Below, piece after piece: positions 49,482-57,735 of a stretch of DNA of 64,000 nucleotides (positions are counted from its first letter, which is position 1; each line of letters opens with the position of its first letter). Both the position numbers and the translations under genes were made by a program. The DNA is from Hymenobacter persicinus. Its GTDB lineage: Bacteria > Bacteroidota > Bacteroidia > Cytophagales > Hymenobacteraceae. Location of the stretch: positions 1 to 64,000 of the forward strand of contig NZ_SEWE01000006.1 of assembly GCF_004167665.1 (NCBI RefSeq), read 5' to 3'. Below the pieces are notes generated by a model. The model worked only from the letters and a program-made list of their open reading frames with translations. It had not been told where the DNA came from and searched no databases.

Positions 49482-50606
49482 TTACACGTAGTTGTTCAGC
49501 ATCACCGGCATGACCAGCATCAGGATGCTTTCGTTGTCGTCGGGGGTGGTGGGCATGAGCAGGCCGGCGCGGTTCGGGGTGCTCAGCTCCAGGGTGATTT
49601 CCTCGGAGTCGATGTTGGACAGCATCTCGGCCAGGAAGCGGGCGTTGAAGCCGATTTCCATGTCTTCGCCGTCGTACTGGCAGGGCAGTTTCTCGTTGGC
49701 CTCGTTGCTGAAGTCGAGGTCCTCGGCCGAAATGGTCAGCTCGGAGCCGGCCAGGCGCAGGCGCACTTGGTGGGTGGTCTTGTTGGAGTAGATGCTGATG
49801 CGCTTCACCGAGTTCAGGAAGTCGGCGCGGCTGATGATGAGCTTGTTCGGGTTCGACACCGGAATAACGTTCTCGTAGTCGGGGTACCGCTCGTCGATCA
49901 GGCGGCACACGAGGCGCATCTGGTTGAAGCTGAAGAAGGCGTTGGAGTTGTTGAACTCCACGCGCACGGTGGTCGCCTCGGAGGGCAGCGCGCTCTTGAG
50001 CAGATTAAAGGCCTTGCGCGGGATGATGAGGTTGGCGGTCTGCCCGGCGCCCACGTCGGAGCGGCGGTAGCGTAGCAGGCGGTGGCCGTCGGTGGCCACG
50101 AAGGTCACCTGGGCGTCGGCGAGCTGGACGAGGATACCGGTCATGGCCGGGCGCAGCTCGTCGGTGCTGACGGCGAAGATGGTCTTGTTGATGGCGCGCG
50201 ACAACGAGGACGACGGCATCTCAATCGGGGCCGAGCCCTTCACGACCGGTACGCGGGGGAAGTCGGTGGCATTCTCGCCGGCCAGCTTGTAGCGGCCGTT
50301 CGAGGAAGCAATTTCGATGGTGTAGGTTTCCTCGTCCAGGGTGAAGGTCACGGGCTGGTCGGGCAGGTTTTTGAGCGTATCGAGCAGGATGCGGGCCGGG
50401 GCGGCAATGCGGCCACTCTCGCGGGCTTCCACCGGCAGCTCGGTAATCATGCTGGTTTCCAGGTCGGAGGCCGTAATCGTCAGCTTGCCGTCCTCGATTT
50501 CGAAGAGGAAGTTCTCCAGAATCGGCACCACGGGGTTGTTCGTGACCACGCCGTTGATGCTCTGGAGCTGCTTGAGCAGGGCGGAAGACGAGACGATAAA
50601 CTTCAT
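49482..50606 (-). CDS. dnaN: DNA polymerase III beta subunit (sliding clamp)
   Basis: 374 residues, three repeated clamp domains. MKFIVSSSALLKQLQSINGV is the usual Bacteroidota start; RPAMTGILVQLADAQVTFVATDG and LIDERYPDYENVIP are clamp landmarks; the C-terminus ends LMPVMLNNYV. It encircles DNA and holds the polymerase. A -7 box lies 36 bases upstream. Confidence 0.96.
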   Translation of the reverse strand: MKFIVSSSALLKQLQSINGVVTNNPVVPILENFLFEIEDGKLTITASDLETSMITELPVEARESGRIAAPARILLDTLKNLPDQPVTFTLDEETYTIEIASSNGRYKLAGENATDFPRVPVVKGSAPIEMPSSSLSRAINKTIFAVSTDELRPAMTGILVQLADAQVTFVATDGHRLLRYRRSDVGAGQTANLIIPRKAFNLLKSALPSEATTVRVEFNNSNAFFSFNQMRLVCRLIDERYPDYENVIPVSNPNKLIISRADFLNSVKRISIYSNKTTHQVRLRLAGSELTISAEDLDFSNEANEKLPCQYDGEDMEIGFNARFLAEMLSNIDSEEITLELSTPNRAGLLMPTTPDDNESILMLVMPVMLNNYV

Positions 50607-50641
50607 AGGAACGGGGGTTGTCGGGCGTTTTGGGAAGACGA

Positions 50642-50649
50642 CAAAGATA
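50642..50649 (-). promoter_or_regulatory. -7 box of dnaN
   Basis: TATCTTTG on the minus strand, 35 bases before the dnaN ATG. No clear -33 element. Confidence 0.5.
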
Positions 50650-50829
50650 GGGAACCGCGGCGGGGTTTTCTAGCGCCCCGGCGGCAGAGAATCCCGGCCT
50701 TTCGGCGGGCGCCGGCCACCGTACCCAACCCCCCCGTCGGCCACCCGCGCAGCTTCAGGTAACCTCAACCATTGCGCGTTCCCGGCAAAGCCCCGTACTT
50801 CGCAGTTCGACCGTTTTTCGTTGCCCCGT

Positions 50830-51273
50830 ATGTCTGTTGCCCCGCTCTACCACTTGGTTTACCAAAGCACCGCCACCACGCCCTTCACCGAGCCGGAGCT
50901 GGAGGCCTTGCTACGGCAGTCGCGGGCCTGGAATACGGCCCACGACCTGACCGGCGTGCTGCTTTACAGCCACGGCGAGATCATGCAGGTGCTCGAAGGC
51001 CCGGAGGAGGAGGTGACCTCCATTTTCCGCCGCATCGAGCAGGACTACCGCCACACCGGCGTGGTGAAGCTCGCCGACGGCCCGATAGCGCAGCGCAATT
51101 TCTCGCAGTGGAGCATGGGGTTCCGGGCCGTGAACTCGCGGGAGTTTGAGCACCTGGCCGGCTACCAGCGCCCGGGCCAAACGGAGTACTTCACCTCAAC
51201 CGCCGATGCCGGCAGCGACGCCCTGCACACCGTGCTGGCGACCTTCGTGACGGAGGGAGAAATCCGGTATTAG
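50830..51273 (+). CDS. BLUF-domain blue-light sensor
   Basis: 147 residues: BLUF domain about 5-98 plus a short tail. LYHLVYQS holds the flavin-proximal Tyr (Tyr11), AWNTAHDLTGVLLY the Asn (Asn35), EIMQVLEGPEEEV the Gln (Gln53) and FSQWSMGFR the Trp/Met switch. All residues for the FAD photocycle are present. It has no output domain, so it must act through a partner; the XRE-like gene downstream is a candidate. ATG at 50830; a TTG nine bases upstream is possible. Confidence 0.92.
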   Translation: MSVAPLYHLVYQSTATTPFTEPELEALLRQSRAWNTAHDLTGVLLYSHGEIMQVLEGPEEEVTSIFRRIEQDYRHTGVVKLADGPIAQRNFSQWSMGFRAVNSREFEHLAGYQRPGQTEYFTSTADAGSDALHTVLATFVTEGEIRY

Positions 51274-51279
51274 CCGAAG

Positions 51280-51335
51280 GACGTAACATTTTCTTTTGTA
51301 ACATTCTATATTGTTACAACAAAAATTGTTACGTC
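51280..51335. promoter_or_regulatory. Nested palindromic operator with four half-sites
   Basis: Half-sites CGTAACA (51282), TGTAACA (51297), TGTTACA (51312) and TGTTACG (51327) start exactly 15 bases apart and share one dyad centre at 51307.5. The outer pair extends to GACGTAACA/TGTTACGTC. It lies 7 bases after the BLUF stop and 28 before the start of the XRE-like gene, so it probably is an autoregulatory operator. Confidence 0.7.
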
Positions 51336-51362
51336 TTTTCCTCTCACCTCACTCCTTCCCGC

Positions 51363-51914
51363 GTGGCTGACTCCATCCGAACCCAATTTGGGCTAACCCA
51401 GGAACGAATGGCCAGCTGGCTAGGGCTAGGCCGCGTAAGTGTGACGCTGGCCGAGCAGGGCCATCGGTCGCTGCCCCATAGTGCCGCCCTCCAGGAAGCC
51501 CGCCTGACCTTTGCCAGCCTGGGCCGGGTGCTCGACGCGGCCGGGCAGACCCAGCCGGCCCCGCCTCCCCTGCCCCCACCCACTCCGGACCCGGAGCCAC
51601 TGCTGGCCCGTCTCGACTACTGCCAGCACCACCTGCGCAATCTGCGCTACAAGCTGAAGCTGATGCAGACCCGGGCTGTGCCTTTCGAGGCCCGCCTGAA
51701 AGCCCTGCCCGCCCTGCGCGCCTGGACCGGTCCTGTCCGCAACCCCGCGCTGGAAGAAAACTGGCTGGCCCTGTTTGAAGCCGAAGCCCAAAGCGGTTTG
51801 CTCGACGACTGCGGCGCGGGCCCCCAGAAGCTGCTCGAAGCGCGCATCGCCGGGCTGGAGCGGGAGGCCGAGGTGCTGGGGAAACTGGTGGAGCAAACGC
51901 CACCGGCTTTCTAA
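51363..51914 (+). CDS. XRE-like helix-turn-helix protein with helical C-domain
   Basis: 183 residues from a GTG. Residues about 5-50 read as an XRE-type HTH (FGLTQERMASWLGLGRVSVT, LAEQGHRSLP). A Pro-rich linker (PPPLPPPTPDPEP) joins a helical, Arg/Leu-rich domain. No family recognised for the C-terminal part. The upstream four-half-site palindrome and the BLUF gene suggest a regulator whose activity may be tied to light; that link is inference. The 3' end overlaps the convergent gldG stop by four bases. Confidence 0.68.
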   Translation: MADSIRTQFGLTQERMASWLGLGRVSVTLAEQGHRSLPHSAALQEARLTFASLGRVLDAAGQTQPAPPPLPPPTPDPEPLLARLDYCQHHLRNLRYKLKLMQTRAVPFEARLKALPALRAWTGPVRNPALEENWLALFEAEAQSGLLDDCGAGPQKLLEARIAGLEREAEVLGKLVEQTPPAF

Positions 51915-53632
51915 AACCGCGCGTAGCGCCGCTTGCGCCGCCAGGCCCGCACGGCGCCGAAGATGCCGAGTAGCAGCAGCGGCGCGCCGAGATTCAGCAG
52001 CTGCCAGCTGCGGCGCTGCTCCTGGGCTTTGAGCTTATCCAAGGGGCGCAGGGTGATTTGCTTGCCGCGCACCGAAATCAAGCCGCTTTCGTCGAGCATG
52101 TAGTCGACGGCGTTGAGCACCAGCTCGCGGTTGGCAAATTCGGTGTTGGCCAGGCGGTCGAAGCCCAGGCGGTAGGGCTGGCCGGTCTTGGCGTCGATTT
52201 CGGAGCGGATAAAGTCGCCGTCGGACAGCACCAGCACCTTCGAGGGCTTAGCCTGCGGGGATTTTGCGGGCTGAAACTCGGTGGTGCCGGGCGCGGCGCG
52301 GTTGGCGTAGAGCGAGCTGAACTGCCCTTCGAGCAGGTAGCCCACGGGCTTGAAGCTTTGCTTGTAGAGCTTCTGCTCGGGCTCCAGACGGGCGTCGTTG
52401 AGGTTGATGGGCACCGGCGAGGGCAAGACCCGGGTGTAGCGCGACGTAAACAGCAGCGGCGTTTTGCGGATGCCCACGGCCTTCACCGTGTCGAGGGAGC
52501 TGACGAACTTGGTGTACACCGCGTCGAGGTTGCGGGTGATGGGGTGCTGGCTGAAGTTGTTGATGAGCGGGTAAAACTGCCAGGGCATGGGCTCCACCTT
52601 GGGCTTGTCGCCGCTCATGCCCGTGATGAGCGGAATCACGCCCGAGTTCAGGTCGAGCAGCAAATCGGGGTTGACGCGCACGCCGTACTTGAAGAGCAAA
52701 TCGTCGAGGCCGAGCTGGAGGGGGAAAGACAGCATGCCGCCGCGGTTGGCGCTGTCCAGGTTCACGCGCATGGCGTCCACGAAAAACAGCGCGTTGCCGC
52801 CCTCGGTGATAAACTTGTCGAGCTTGAACTTCTCGGGCTCGGAGTAGGCCGTGGCGGGCTTGGCTACGATAACGGCGCTCAGGCTCTGCATGTCCTGGGG
52901 GCGCACCTTGTTCAGATCCACGCGGAACACGTCGTAGTACTGCTGCAACGAGCCGATGAGGTCGCCGGCCTCCACGTTGCTCAGCTCGCCGTGGCCTTCG
53001 AGCACGCCAATGCGCTTGCGGGTGCCGGGCGTGAGCTTGCGGATGGCGCTGGCCAGCTCGTATTCGAGGCCCTCGATGCTCTGGTTGAGGCGCACGTCGG
53101 AGGGCGCGGCTTGGTTGCCGCGCAGCAGCAGCACCTGCTCCTCCTTGCCCCCGGCGGCCACGGTGGCCCAGGGGAAGATGATTTTCTCGACCCGCTTGCC
53201 GTTTTCGTTGGCCCCGAGGTTGGTGGGCTTCAGGCCTTTCTTAAAGAGCGACGCGTAATACTCGTTGCGGGCCTTTTCGGTGGCGGCCGCCGAGGGGTCC
53301 ACGAAGACGTAGTGCAGGTTGGCGCCGCCGTAGACCTGCATTTCATTGAGCGTTTCGCGCACCGACTGCTGCAGGCGCCGAAACGCGGGCGGAAAGTCGC
53401 CGTCGAGGTACACGGTTACGGTCACGGGCTGCTTGAGGCCTTCGAGCAACTGCCGGGTGGCCGGGGCCATGGTGTAGCGCTTTTCCTGGGTCAGGTCGAG
53501 GCGGAAGAAAAACTGCTGGCCGATGAAGTTGAACAGCAGCAGCAAGCCGACCACGGCCAGAAAGCGGAGCCAGTCGCGGCGGCGGCGGGAAGCGTTGGGG
53601 TGGGCAGAAACTTCGGTGGTATCAGAAGCCAT
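51911..53632 (-). CDS. gldG: Gliding-associated ABC transporter protein GldG
   Basis: 573 residues from the ATG at 53632 (MASDTTEVSA). An N-terminal membrane segment (FLAVVGLLLLFNFIGQQFFF, about 24-43) follows a basic patch. The long extracytoplasmic region has RLDLTQEKRYTMAPATRQLL, RKRIGVLEGHGELSNVEAG and VEPMPWQFYPLINNFSQHPI, as in GldG. The C-terminal segment is near 545-562. With GldA and GldF it forms an ABC transporter needed for gliding in Flavobacterium. Start-to-stop spacing to gldF is 163 bases. Confidence 0.93.
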   Translation of the reverse strand: MASDTTEVSAHPNASRRRRDWLRFLAVVGLLLLFNFIGQQFFFRLDLTQEKRYTMAPATRQLLEGLKQPVTVTVYLDGDFPPAFRRLQQSVRETLNEMQVYGGANLHYVFVDPSAAATEKARNEYYASLFKKGLKPTNLGANENGKRVEKIIFPWATVAAGGKEEQVLLLRGNQAAPSDVRLNQSIEGLEYELASAIRKLTPGTRKRIGVLEGHGELSNVEAGDLIGSLQQYYDVFRVDLNKVRPQDMQSLSAVIVAKPATAYSEPEKFKLDKFITEGGNALFFVDAMRVNLDSANRGGMLSFPLQLGLDDLLFKYGVRVNPDLLLDLNSGVIPLITGMSGDKPKVEPMPWQFYPLINNFSQHPITRNLDAVYTKFVSSLDTVKAVGIRKTPLLFTSRYTRVLPSPVPINLNDARLEPEQKLYKQSFKPVGYLLEGQFSSLYANRAAPGTTEFQPAKSPQAKPSKVLVLSDGDFIRSEIDAKTGQPYRLGFDRLANTEFANRELVLNAVDYMLDESGLISVRGKQITLRPLDKLKAQEQRRSWQLLNLGAPLLLLGIFGAVRAWRRKRRYARF

Positions 53633-53661
53633 ACGTGGCAAATGTTTTAGAGCTAACGGCT

Positions 53662-53785
53662 CCCCTCCGCAGCTGAGGAGGGGTTGGGGGTGGTTGATGG
53701 TCGTTGCGTATTTACCAAAGCAACGAGTCGTTCAACGATTTTACCACCCCGCCCTGCGGGCACCCCTCCTTGAAAAAAGGAGGGG
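53662..53785. repeat. Palindromic element between gldF and gldG
   Basis: Two CCCCTCC/GGAGGGG hairpins (53662-53683 and 53763-53785) flank a core with CAACGAGTCGTTCAACG, which is a near reverse complement of the core in the 49352 element. GGTGG/CCACC also pair across it. Confidence 0.55.
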
Positions 53786-53795
53786 AATTCGTTCT

Positions 53796-54521
53796 TTACC
53801 AATTCCGGCTTTGCAGCACCAGCCGGGTGGCCAGCAGCAGAGCGGCAACCAGGGAAAAGAAATAGGTCAGGTCGCGGGAGTCGATGAGGCCCTTGCTGAT
53901 GTCGCGGTAATGGGCGGCAATGCCGAGCTGGCTGATGTAGTAGGCCGGGGCGCCGTCGAACACCGAGGCCAGGGAGTCGAAGCCCGAGTACACCAGAAAG
54001 CAGCCCACCACGGCCACCAGGAAGGCAATGATTTGGTCCCGGGTAATGGCCGAGGCGAAGATGCCGATGGCCGCAAACACCGCCGCCAGCAGGGCCAGAC
54101 CCAGGTAGGAGCCCACGGTAGCAGCCGAATCGATGTTGCCGACCGGCGCGCCGAGCTGGTACACCGAGTAGTAGTAGAGTAGCGTGGGCACCAGGGCCAG
54201 CAAGGCCAGCAGCAGGCAGGCCAGGTACTTGCCCCCGATAATCTGCCCGTCGGTGAGCGGGCGGGTGAGCAGCAGCTCGATGGTACCGGCCTTTTTCTCC
54301 TCGGCGAAGGTGCGCATGGTCAGGGCCGGAATCAGGAACAGGAAAATCCAGGGCGCGATGTTGAACAGCGTCTGCAGGTCGGCAAAGCCGTAGTCGAGCA
54401 CCGAGCTGTCCGGGAAAACCCACACGAACAGGCCCGTCGCCACCAGAAACACGCCCAGCACCACGTAGGCCACGGGCGAGTTCAGGAAGGAGTTGAATTC
54501 TTTGCGAAGGATGGCAAGCAT
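53796..54521 (-). CDS. gldF: Gliding-associated ABC permease GldF
   Basis: 241 residues with six membrane segments. LAILRKEFNSFLNSPVAYVV is the GldF start, RTFAEEKKAGTIELLLTRPL the ABC-2 coupling block, and GCFLVYSGFDSLASVFDGAP a late conserved segment. It is the permease for GldA. The ATG at 54521 shares one base with the stop of the AT-rich gene upstream (TAATG), so translation is coupled to it. Confidence 0.93.
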   Translation of the reverse strand: MLAILRKEFNSFLNSPVAYVVLGVFLVATGLFVWVFPDSSVLDYGFADLQTLFNIAPWIFLFLIPALTMRTFAEEKKAGTIELLLTRPLTDGQIIGGKYLACLLLALLALVPTLLYYYSVYQLGAPVGNIDSAATVGSYLGLALLAAVFAAIGIFASAITRDQIIAFLVAVVGCFLVYSGFDSLASVFDGAPAYYISQLGIAAHYRDISKGLIDSRDLTYFFSLVAALLLATRLVLQSRNW

Positions 54522-55180
54522 TACGAGAACTTTGGTTTGTTTTTCAAAGCATTTTCCACTGGATAACTTATCGAACATTCGCTTTTCAAAAACAGGTAGA
54601 AATATGAATACCAGACCATACCTAGGATTATAAAGTGATTTTGATTCAAAAAATCAGTTTTTGAATATGGCGCAGAAAACAATAGATACATTGAATACAA
54701 TGCTACAGTAACAATAATTATCCGGTTATAAATTTTACTTACTTTACCAAGCATAAAAAAATATGCCAATACCGTAGTTAAAATATAACAAAAGGATATT
54801 TTACTAGCTTTTTCAATAGAAAACAGCGAATCATTGTCGGGTTCTACGCTAAAAAAACCCAGGTAAAGTAGAAGCAATCCAGAAATCAAGAAAATAAGTG
54901 CAACAGCTTTGAGCTGAGGAAGCATAACCCAGACAGAAGACCAGAGGTAAATAATCATACCTCCGACTAATCCATATGATATAATACCTGGAATCCAACT
55001 ATAGCTACTTCCTTTCAGATTAAATTGAAGAAAGTTTAATACGGACAGATTATCAATAAATACTTTATTTCTCAACAGCCCAAAAACGCCTATTGAAGCC
55101 AAAAAAGTAACAGGAATTAACAACGCAAGGCTTTGCGCTATCTTCCTTGTAAAATATGGCTTGACCTCATTAACCTGCAT
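54521..55180 (-). CDS. AT-rich membrane protein inside the gld operon, unknown
   Basis: 219 residues with about six membrane segments (SLALLIPVTFLASIGVFGLL, LVGGMIIYLWSSVWVML, VALIFLISGLLLLYLGFFSV). Rich in Ile, Lys, Asn, Phe, Tyr and Ser, and the DNA is clearly AT-rich, unlike all its neighbours. No family recognised. It begins four bases after gldA ends and its stop overlaps the gldF ATG, so it is placed exactly as an operon member. Composition points to a foreign origin. Confidence 0.75.
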   Translation of the reverse strand: MQVNEVKPYFTRKIAQSLALLIPVTFLASIGVFGLLRNKVFIDNLSVLNFLQFNLKGSSYSWIPGIISYGLVGGMIIYLWSSVWVMLPQLKAVALIFLISGLLLLYLGFFSVEPDNDSLFSIEKASKISFCYILTTVLAYFFMLGKVSKIYNRIIIVTVALYSMYLLFSAPYSKTDFLNQNHFIILGMVWYSYFYLFLKSECSISYPVENALKNKPKFS

Positions 55181-55184
55181 ATAT

Positions 55185-56093
55185 CTATTTCGTCAACGCC
55201 TGAAACACCTGCTCCAGGCTTTGCTCTTCCTGCCTTAACCCGAGCAGAACCCAGCCCTGCTGGGCGGCGAGGCGGGAAATGGCCCCGCGCTGGTCGGTGC
55301 CGGCGGCGGCGCGGATGCGGTAGGTGTTGGCGCCCTCGGCTTCCACCCGGCTGATGCCGGGCAAGGCCAGCAGGGGCGCCGGGTCGATGGGCTGCTCGAA
55401 CTCGGCGCGGATGATGGTTTCGCCGGCCGCGCCCGCGCCCAGGTCGGCCACCGGGGAGTCGGCCACGAGCTGCCCGCGGTTGATGATGACCGCGCGGCTG
55501 CACAGGGCCGTGACTTCGGGCAGAATGTGGGTGCTGAAAATGACGGTCTTATCCTGGCCCAGCTCCCGAATCAGCTGGCGGATTTCCTGGATCTGGTTGG
55601 GGTCGAGGCCGGTGGTGGGCTCGTCGAGGATGAGCACGCCGGGGTCGTGAATCAGGGCTTGGGCCAGGCCCACGCGCTGGCGGTAGCCTTTCGATAAAGC
55701 CCCGATAAGCTTGTTCTGCTCCCGGCCCAGCCCTACCCTATCCACCAGCTCCTGCACCCGGCGGCGCAGCGCGGCCCCGCCGAGCCCGTGCACCGAGCCG
55801 ATAAATTCGAGGTACTCGTGCACGTACATGTCGAGGTAGAGCGGGTTGTGCTCGGGCAGGTAGCCCACCCGCCGACGCACTTCCAGCGCGTCGGTCAGCA
55901 CGTCGAAGCCGTCGATGCGCACGGTGCCCGCCGTGGGCGGCACGTAGCCAGTGGCAATCTTCATCGTGGTGGACTTGCCCGCGCCGTTCGGCCCCAGGAA
56001 GCCCAGGATTTCGCCCTTGCCCACCGTGAAGCTGATGTTGTCCACGGCATGCTGGATGCCGAAGATTTTGGTGAGGCCTTTTATTTCAACCAT
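55185..56093 (-). CDS. gldA: Gliding motility ABC ATPase GldA
   Basis: 302 residues. Walker A GPNGAGKSTTMKIATGY, signature LSKGYRQRVGLAQAL (the LSKGY variant usual for GldA) and Walker B VLILDEPTTGLDP. MVEIKGLTKIFGIQHAVDNI starts as in GldA. The C-terminal 80 residues are the accessory domain typical of Gld/Nod-type ATPases. It powers GldF/GldG. Confidence 0.93.
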   Translation of the reverse strand: MVEIKGLTKIFGIQHAVDNISFTVGKGEILGFLGPNGAGKSTTMKIATGYVPPTAGTVRIDGFDVLTDALEVRRRVGYLPEHNPLYLDMYVHEYLEFIGSVHGLGGAALRRRVQELVDRVGLGREQNKLIGALSKGYRQRVGLAQALIHDPGVLILDEPTTGLDPNQIQEIRQLIRELGQDKTVIFSTHILPEVTALCSRAVIINRGQLVADSPVADLGAGAAGETIIRAEFEQPIDPAPLLALPGISRVEAEGANTYRIRAAAGTDQRGAISRLAAQQGWVLLGLRQEEQSLEQVFQALTK

Positions 56094-56097
56094 TTTA

Positions 56098-56198
56098 TGA
56101 GTTGCCAGTTGCCAGTTGCCAGTTGCCGGTTGTTCATTGTCAGTTGTCAGTTGTCAGTTCTTGAACGACCTAACAACTAGCAACGGACAACGAACAAC
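56098..56198. repeat. Heptamer repeat with inverted arms
   Basis: About four GTTGCCA units, then GTTGTCA units, then complementary AACAACTAGCAACGGACAAC at the end. Same style as 22437-22531. Confidence 0.6.
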
Positions 56199-56894
56199 TC
56201 ATTTCTTGGGCTGCAAAGGTCGCATTTCTACTTCCGAAATCAGCACCCCGGCCGGAGTTTCCAGCGCGTGCACGATGGCGGCGGCCACGTCCTGGGCCTG
56301 GAGCTTGTGGGGGTTGGGCACGGCGCCGGGCGTGGCCCCGGTGAAGTTGGTTTCCACCGAGCCGGGGCTCAGGCAGGTGACCTTGATGCCGTCGTGACGC
56401 ACCTCCTTGAACAGCGCCTCCGAAAAGCCCCGCACCGCAAACTTGGTGGCGCAGTAGCCGGCCATATTTTCGCTGCCTACGGTGCCGGCCAGGGAAGCCA
56501 CGTTGATGATGTGGCCCAGCTGCTGCTTTTTCATCTGCGGCAGCACCGCCCGGCAGCAGTAAAAGGTGCCGTGCACGTTGGTGTCGAACATTGTGCGCCA
56601 GTCGTCCCCGGCGAAACCATCGACAGGGCCCATGATGCCCACGCCGGCGTTGTTGATAAGCACGTGCACCTGCTCGCCCACTTCCCGGTGGGTATTCACG
56701 TAGGCTTCCTGCACCGACACTTCACTGCGCACGTCGCACTCAATGAACTGAAACCGCTCGTGCTCCAGTCCTTCGGGAGCCGTACGGCCCCAGCCGGCAA
56801 CGATGGCGCCCTTGGCCAGCAGCGCCTCCGCCGTAGCCCGGCCGATTCCTTTGCTGACGCCTGTGAGAATAACTATCTTGCCGGTCAGGTCCAT
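56199..56894 (-). CDS. Short-chain dehydrogenase/reductase
   Basis: 231 residues. LTGVSKGIGRATAEALLAKG is the TGxxxGxG cofactor loop, LINNAGVGIMG the NNAG motif, and YCATKFAVRGF the catalytic YxxxK. Ser in NVASLAG completes the triad. It is a classical SDR oxidoreductase; substrate unknown. The start MDLTGKIVILTG is only 10 bases from the divergent GIN-domain gene. Confidence 0.88.
   Translation of the reverse strand: MDLTGKIVILTGVSKGIGRATAEALLAKGAIVAGWGRTAPEGLEHERFQFIECDVRSEVSVQEAYVNTHREVGEQVHVLINNAGVGIMGPVDGFAGDDWRTMFDTNVHGTFYCCRAVLPQMKKQQLGHIINVASLAGTVGSENMAGYCATKFAVRGFSEALFKEVRHDGIKVTCLSPGSVETNFTGATPGAVPNPHKLQAQDVAAAIVHALETPAGVLISEVEMRPLQPKK
56850..56881 (+). promoter_or_regulatory. Candidate promoter of the GIN-domain gene, inside the SDR gene
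   Basis: TTTG (56850-56853), 20 bases, TATCTTGC (56874-56881), just before the ATG at 56905. It lies within the first codons of the divergent SDR gene. Confidence 0.45.
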
Positions 56895-56904
56895 ATTGCG
56901 CGTG

Positions 56905-57684
56905 ATGTTTCGGATAAAAAATGTGCTGCAAGGTAACGCTGCCCGGCGGCTTTTGGGTGCGGGCGCTACGCTCGGCGCCGTACTGCTACTGGCCGCCTGC
57001 GGCAAAGACCACGAAACGGACTGCCTTAAAAGCACGGGCAAGGTGACCACCGAGCGCCGGGAGCTGGCCCCCTTCCGCATCCTTACCGCTAACGACAATG
57101 TCGACGTGACGTTGGTGCAGGACGCGGAAACCTACGCCGAGGTGCGCACGGGTAAGAATCTGCAGGAAGACATTGAACTCACGGTCAGCAACGGGCAGCT
57201 GGTGATTAAAAACACCAGCCGCTGCAACTGGATGCGTCGTTACGACACGCCCCGGGAAGTGACCCTGCACCTGCCCCGCCTGCTCGACGTGCGCCTGCAC
57301 GGCCAGGGCAACGTGCGCACGGCCGGTAATTTTCGGGCCGACACGCTGTTCTGCCACCTCGTGGGCGCCGGCGACTTCGACCTCGACATCAGCAGCCACT
57401 ACCTCAACCTGGACATGTACGAGCTCGGCGACGTGAGCATCCGCGGCCGCGCCGACGATGCCAAGCTGCTGGTGGGCGGCAGCGGCACGCTCCGCGCCCA
57501 GGGCCTGCAAACCCGGCAGTGCTCCCTGCGCCTGACCAAGGACTCCGACGGCGACGCGTTTGTCTCGTTTGCGGAAGCCCTCTTCGGCAGCCACGCCGGC
57601 ACCGGCACCGTCCATTACCAGGGCAACCCCGCCCAAGTCAGCCTCCAGGTGACCGACAAGGGCAAAGTACTCCAGGGCAACTAG
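56905..57684 (+). CDS. Lipoprotein with GIN domain (DUF2807)
   Basis: 259 residues. Lipoprotein signal ending LLLAAC near residue 32. The rest is a beta-helix-like DUF2807/GIN domain: APFRILTANDNVDVTLVQDA, VSNGQLVIKNTSRC, RLLDVRLHGQGNVRTAGNF, YELGDVSIRGRADDAKLLVG. Such domains are common surface or periplasmic lipoproteins of Bacteroidota with unknown function. The start could also be the GTG at 56923. Confidence 0.85.
   Translation: MFRIKNVLQGNAARRLLGAGATLGAVLLLAACGKDHETDCLKSTGKVTTERRELAPFRILTANDNVDVTLVQDAETYAEVRTGKNLQEDIELTVSNGQLVIKNTSRCNWMRRYDTPREVTLHLPRLLDVRLHGQGNVRTAGNFRADTLFCHLVGAGDFDLDISSHYLNLDMYELGDVSIRGRADDAKLLVGGSGTLRAQGLQTRQCSLRLTKDSDGDAFVSFAEALFGSHAGTGTVHYQGNPAQVSLQVTDKGKVLQGN
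56928..56935 (-). promoter_or_regulatory. -7-like box of the SDR gene, inside the GIN-domain gene
   Basis: TACCTTGC on the minus strand, 33 bases before the SDR ATG, within the opposite coding region. No -33 partner seen. Confidence 0.35.
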
Positions 57685-57686
57685 TG

Positions 57687-57722
57687 GAATGGGGAATTAC
57701 GGCCACGAGCAATTCCCCATTC
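57687..57722. terminator. Inverted repeat after the GIN gene
   Basis: GAATGGGGAATT (57687-57698) pairs fully with AATTCCCCATTC (57711-57722), loop 12. It starts 3 bases after the stop, between convergent genes, without a long T-run. Confidence 0.5.
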
Positions 57723-57735
57723 GCAGCTCATTCCT

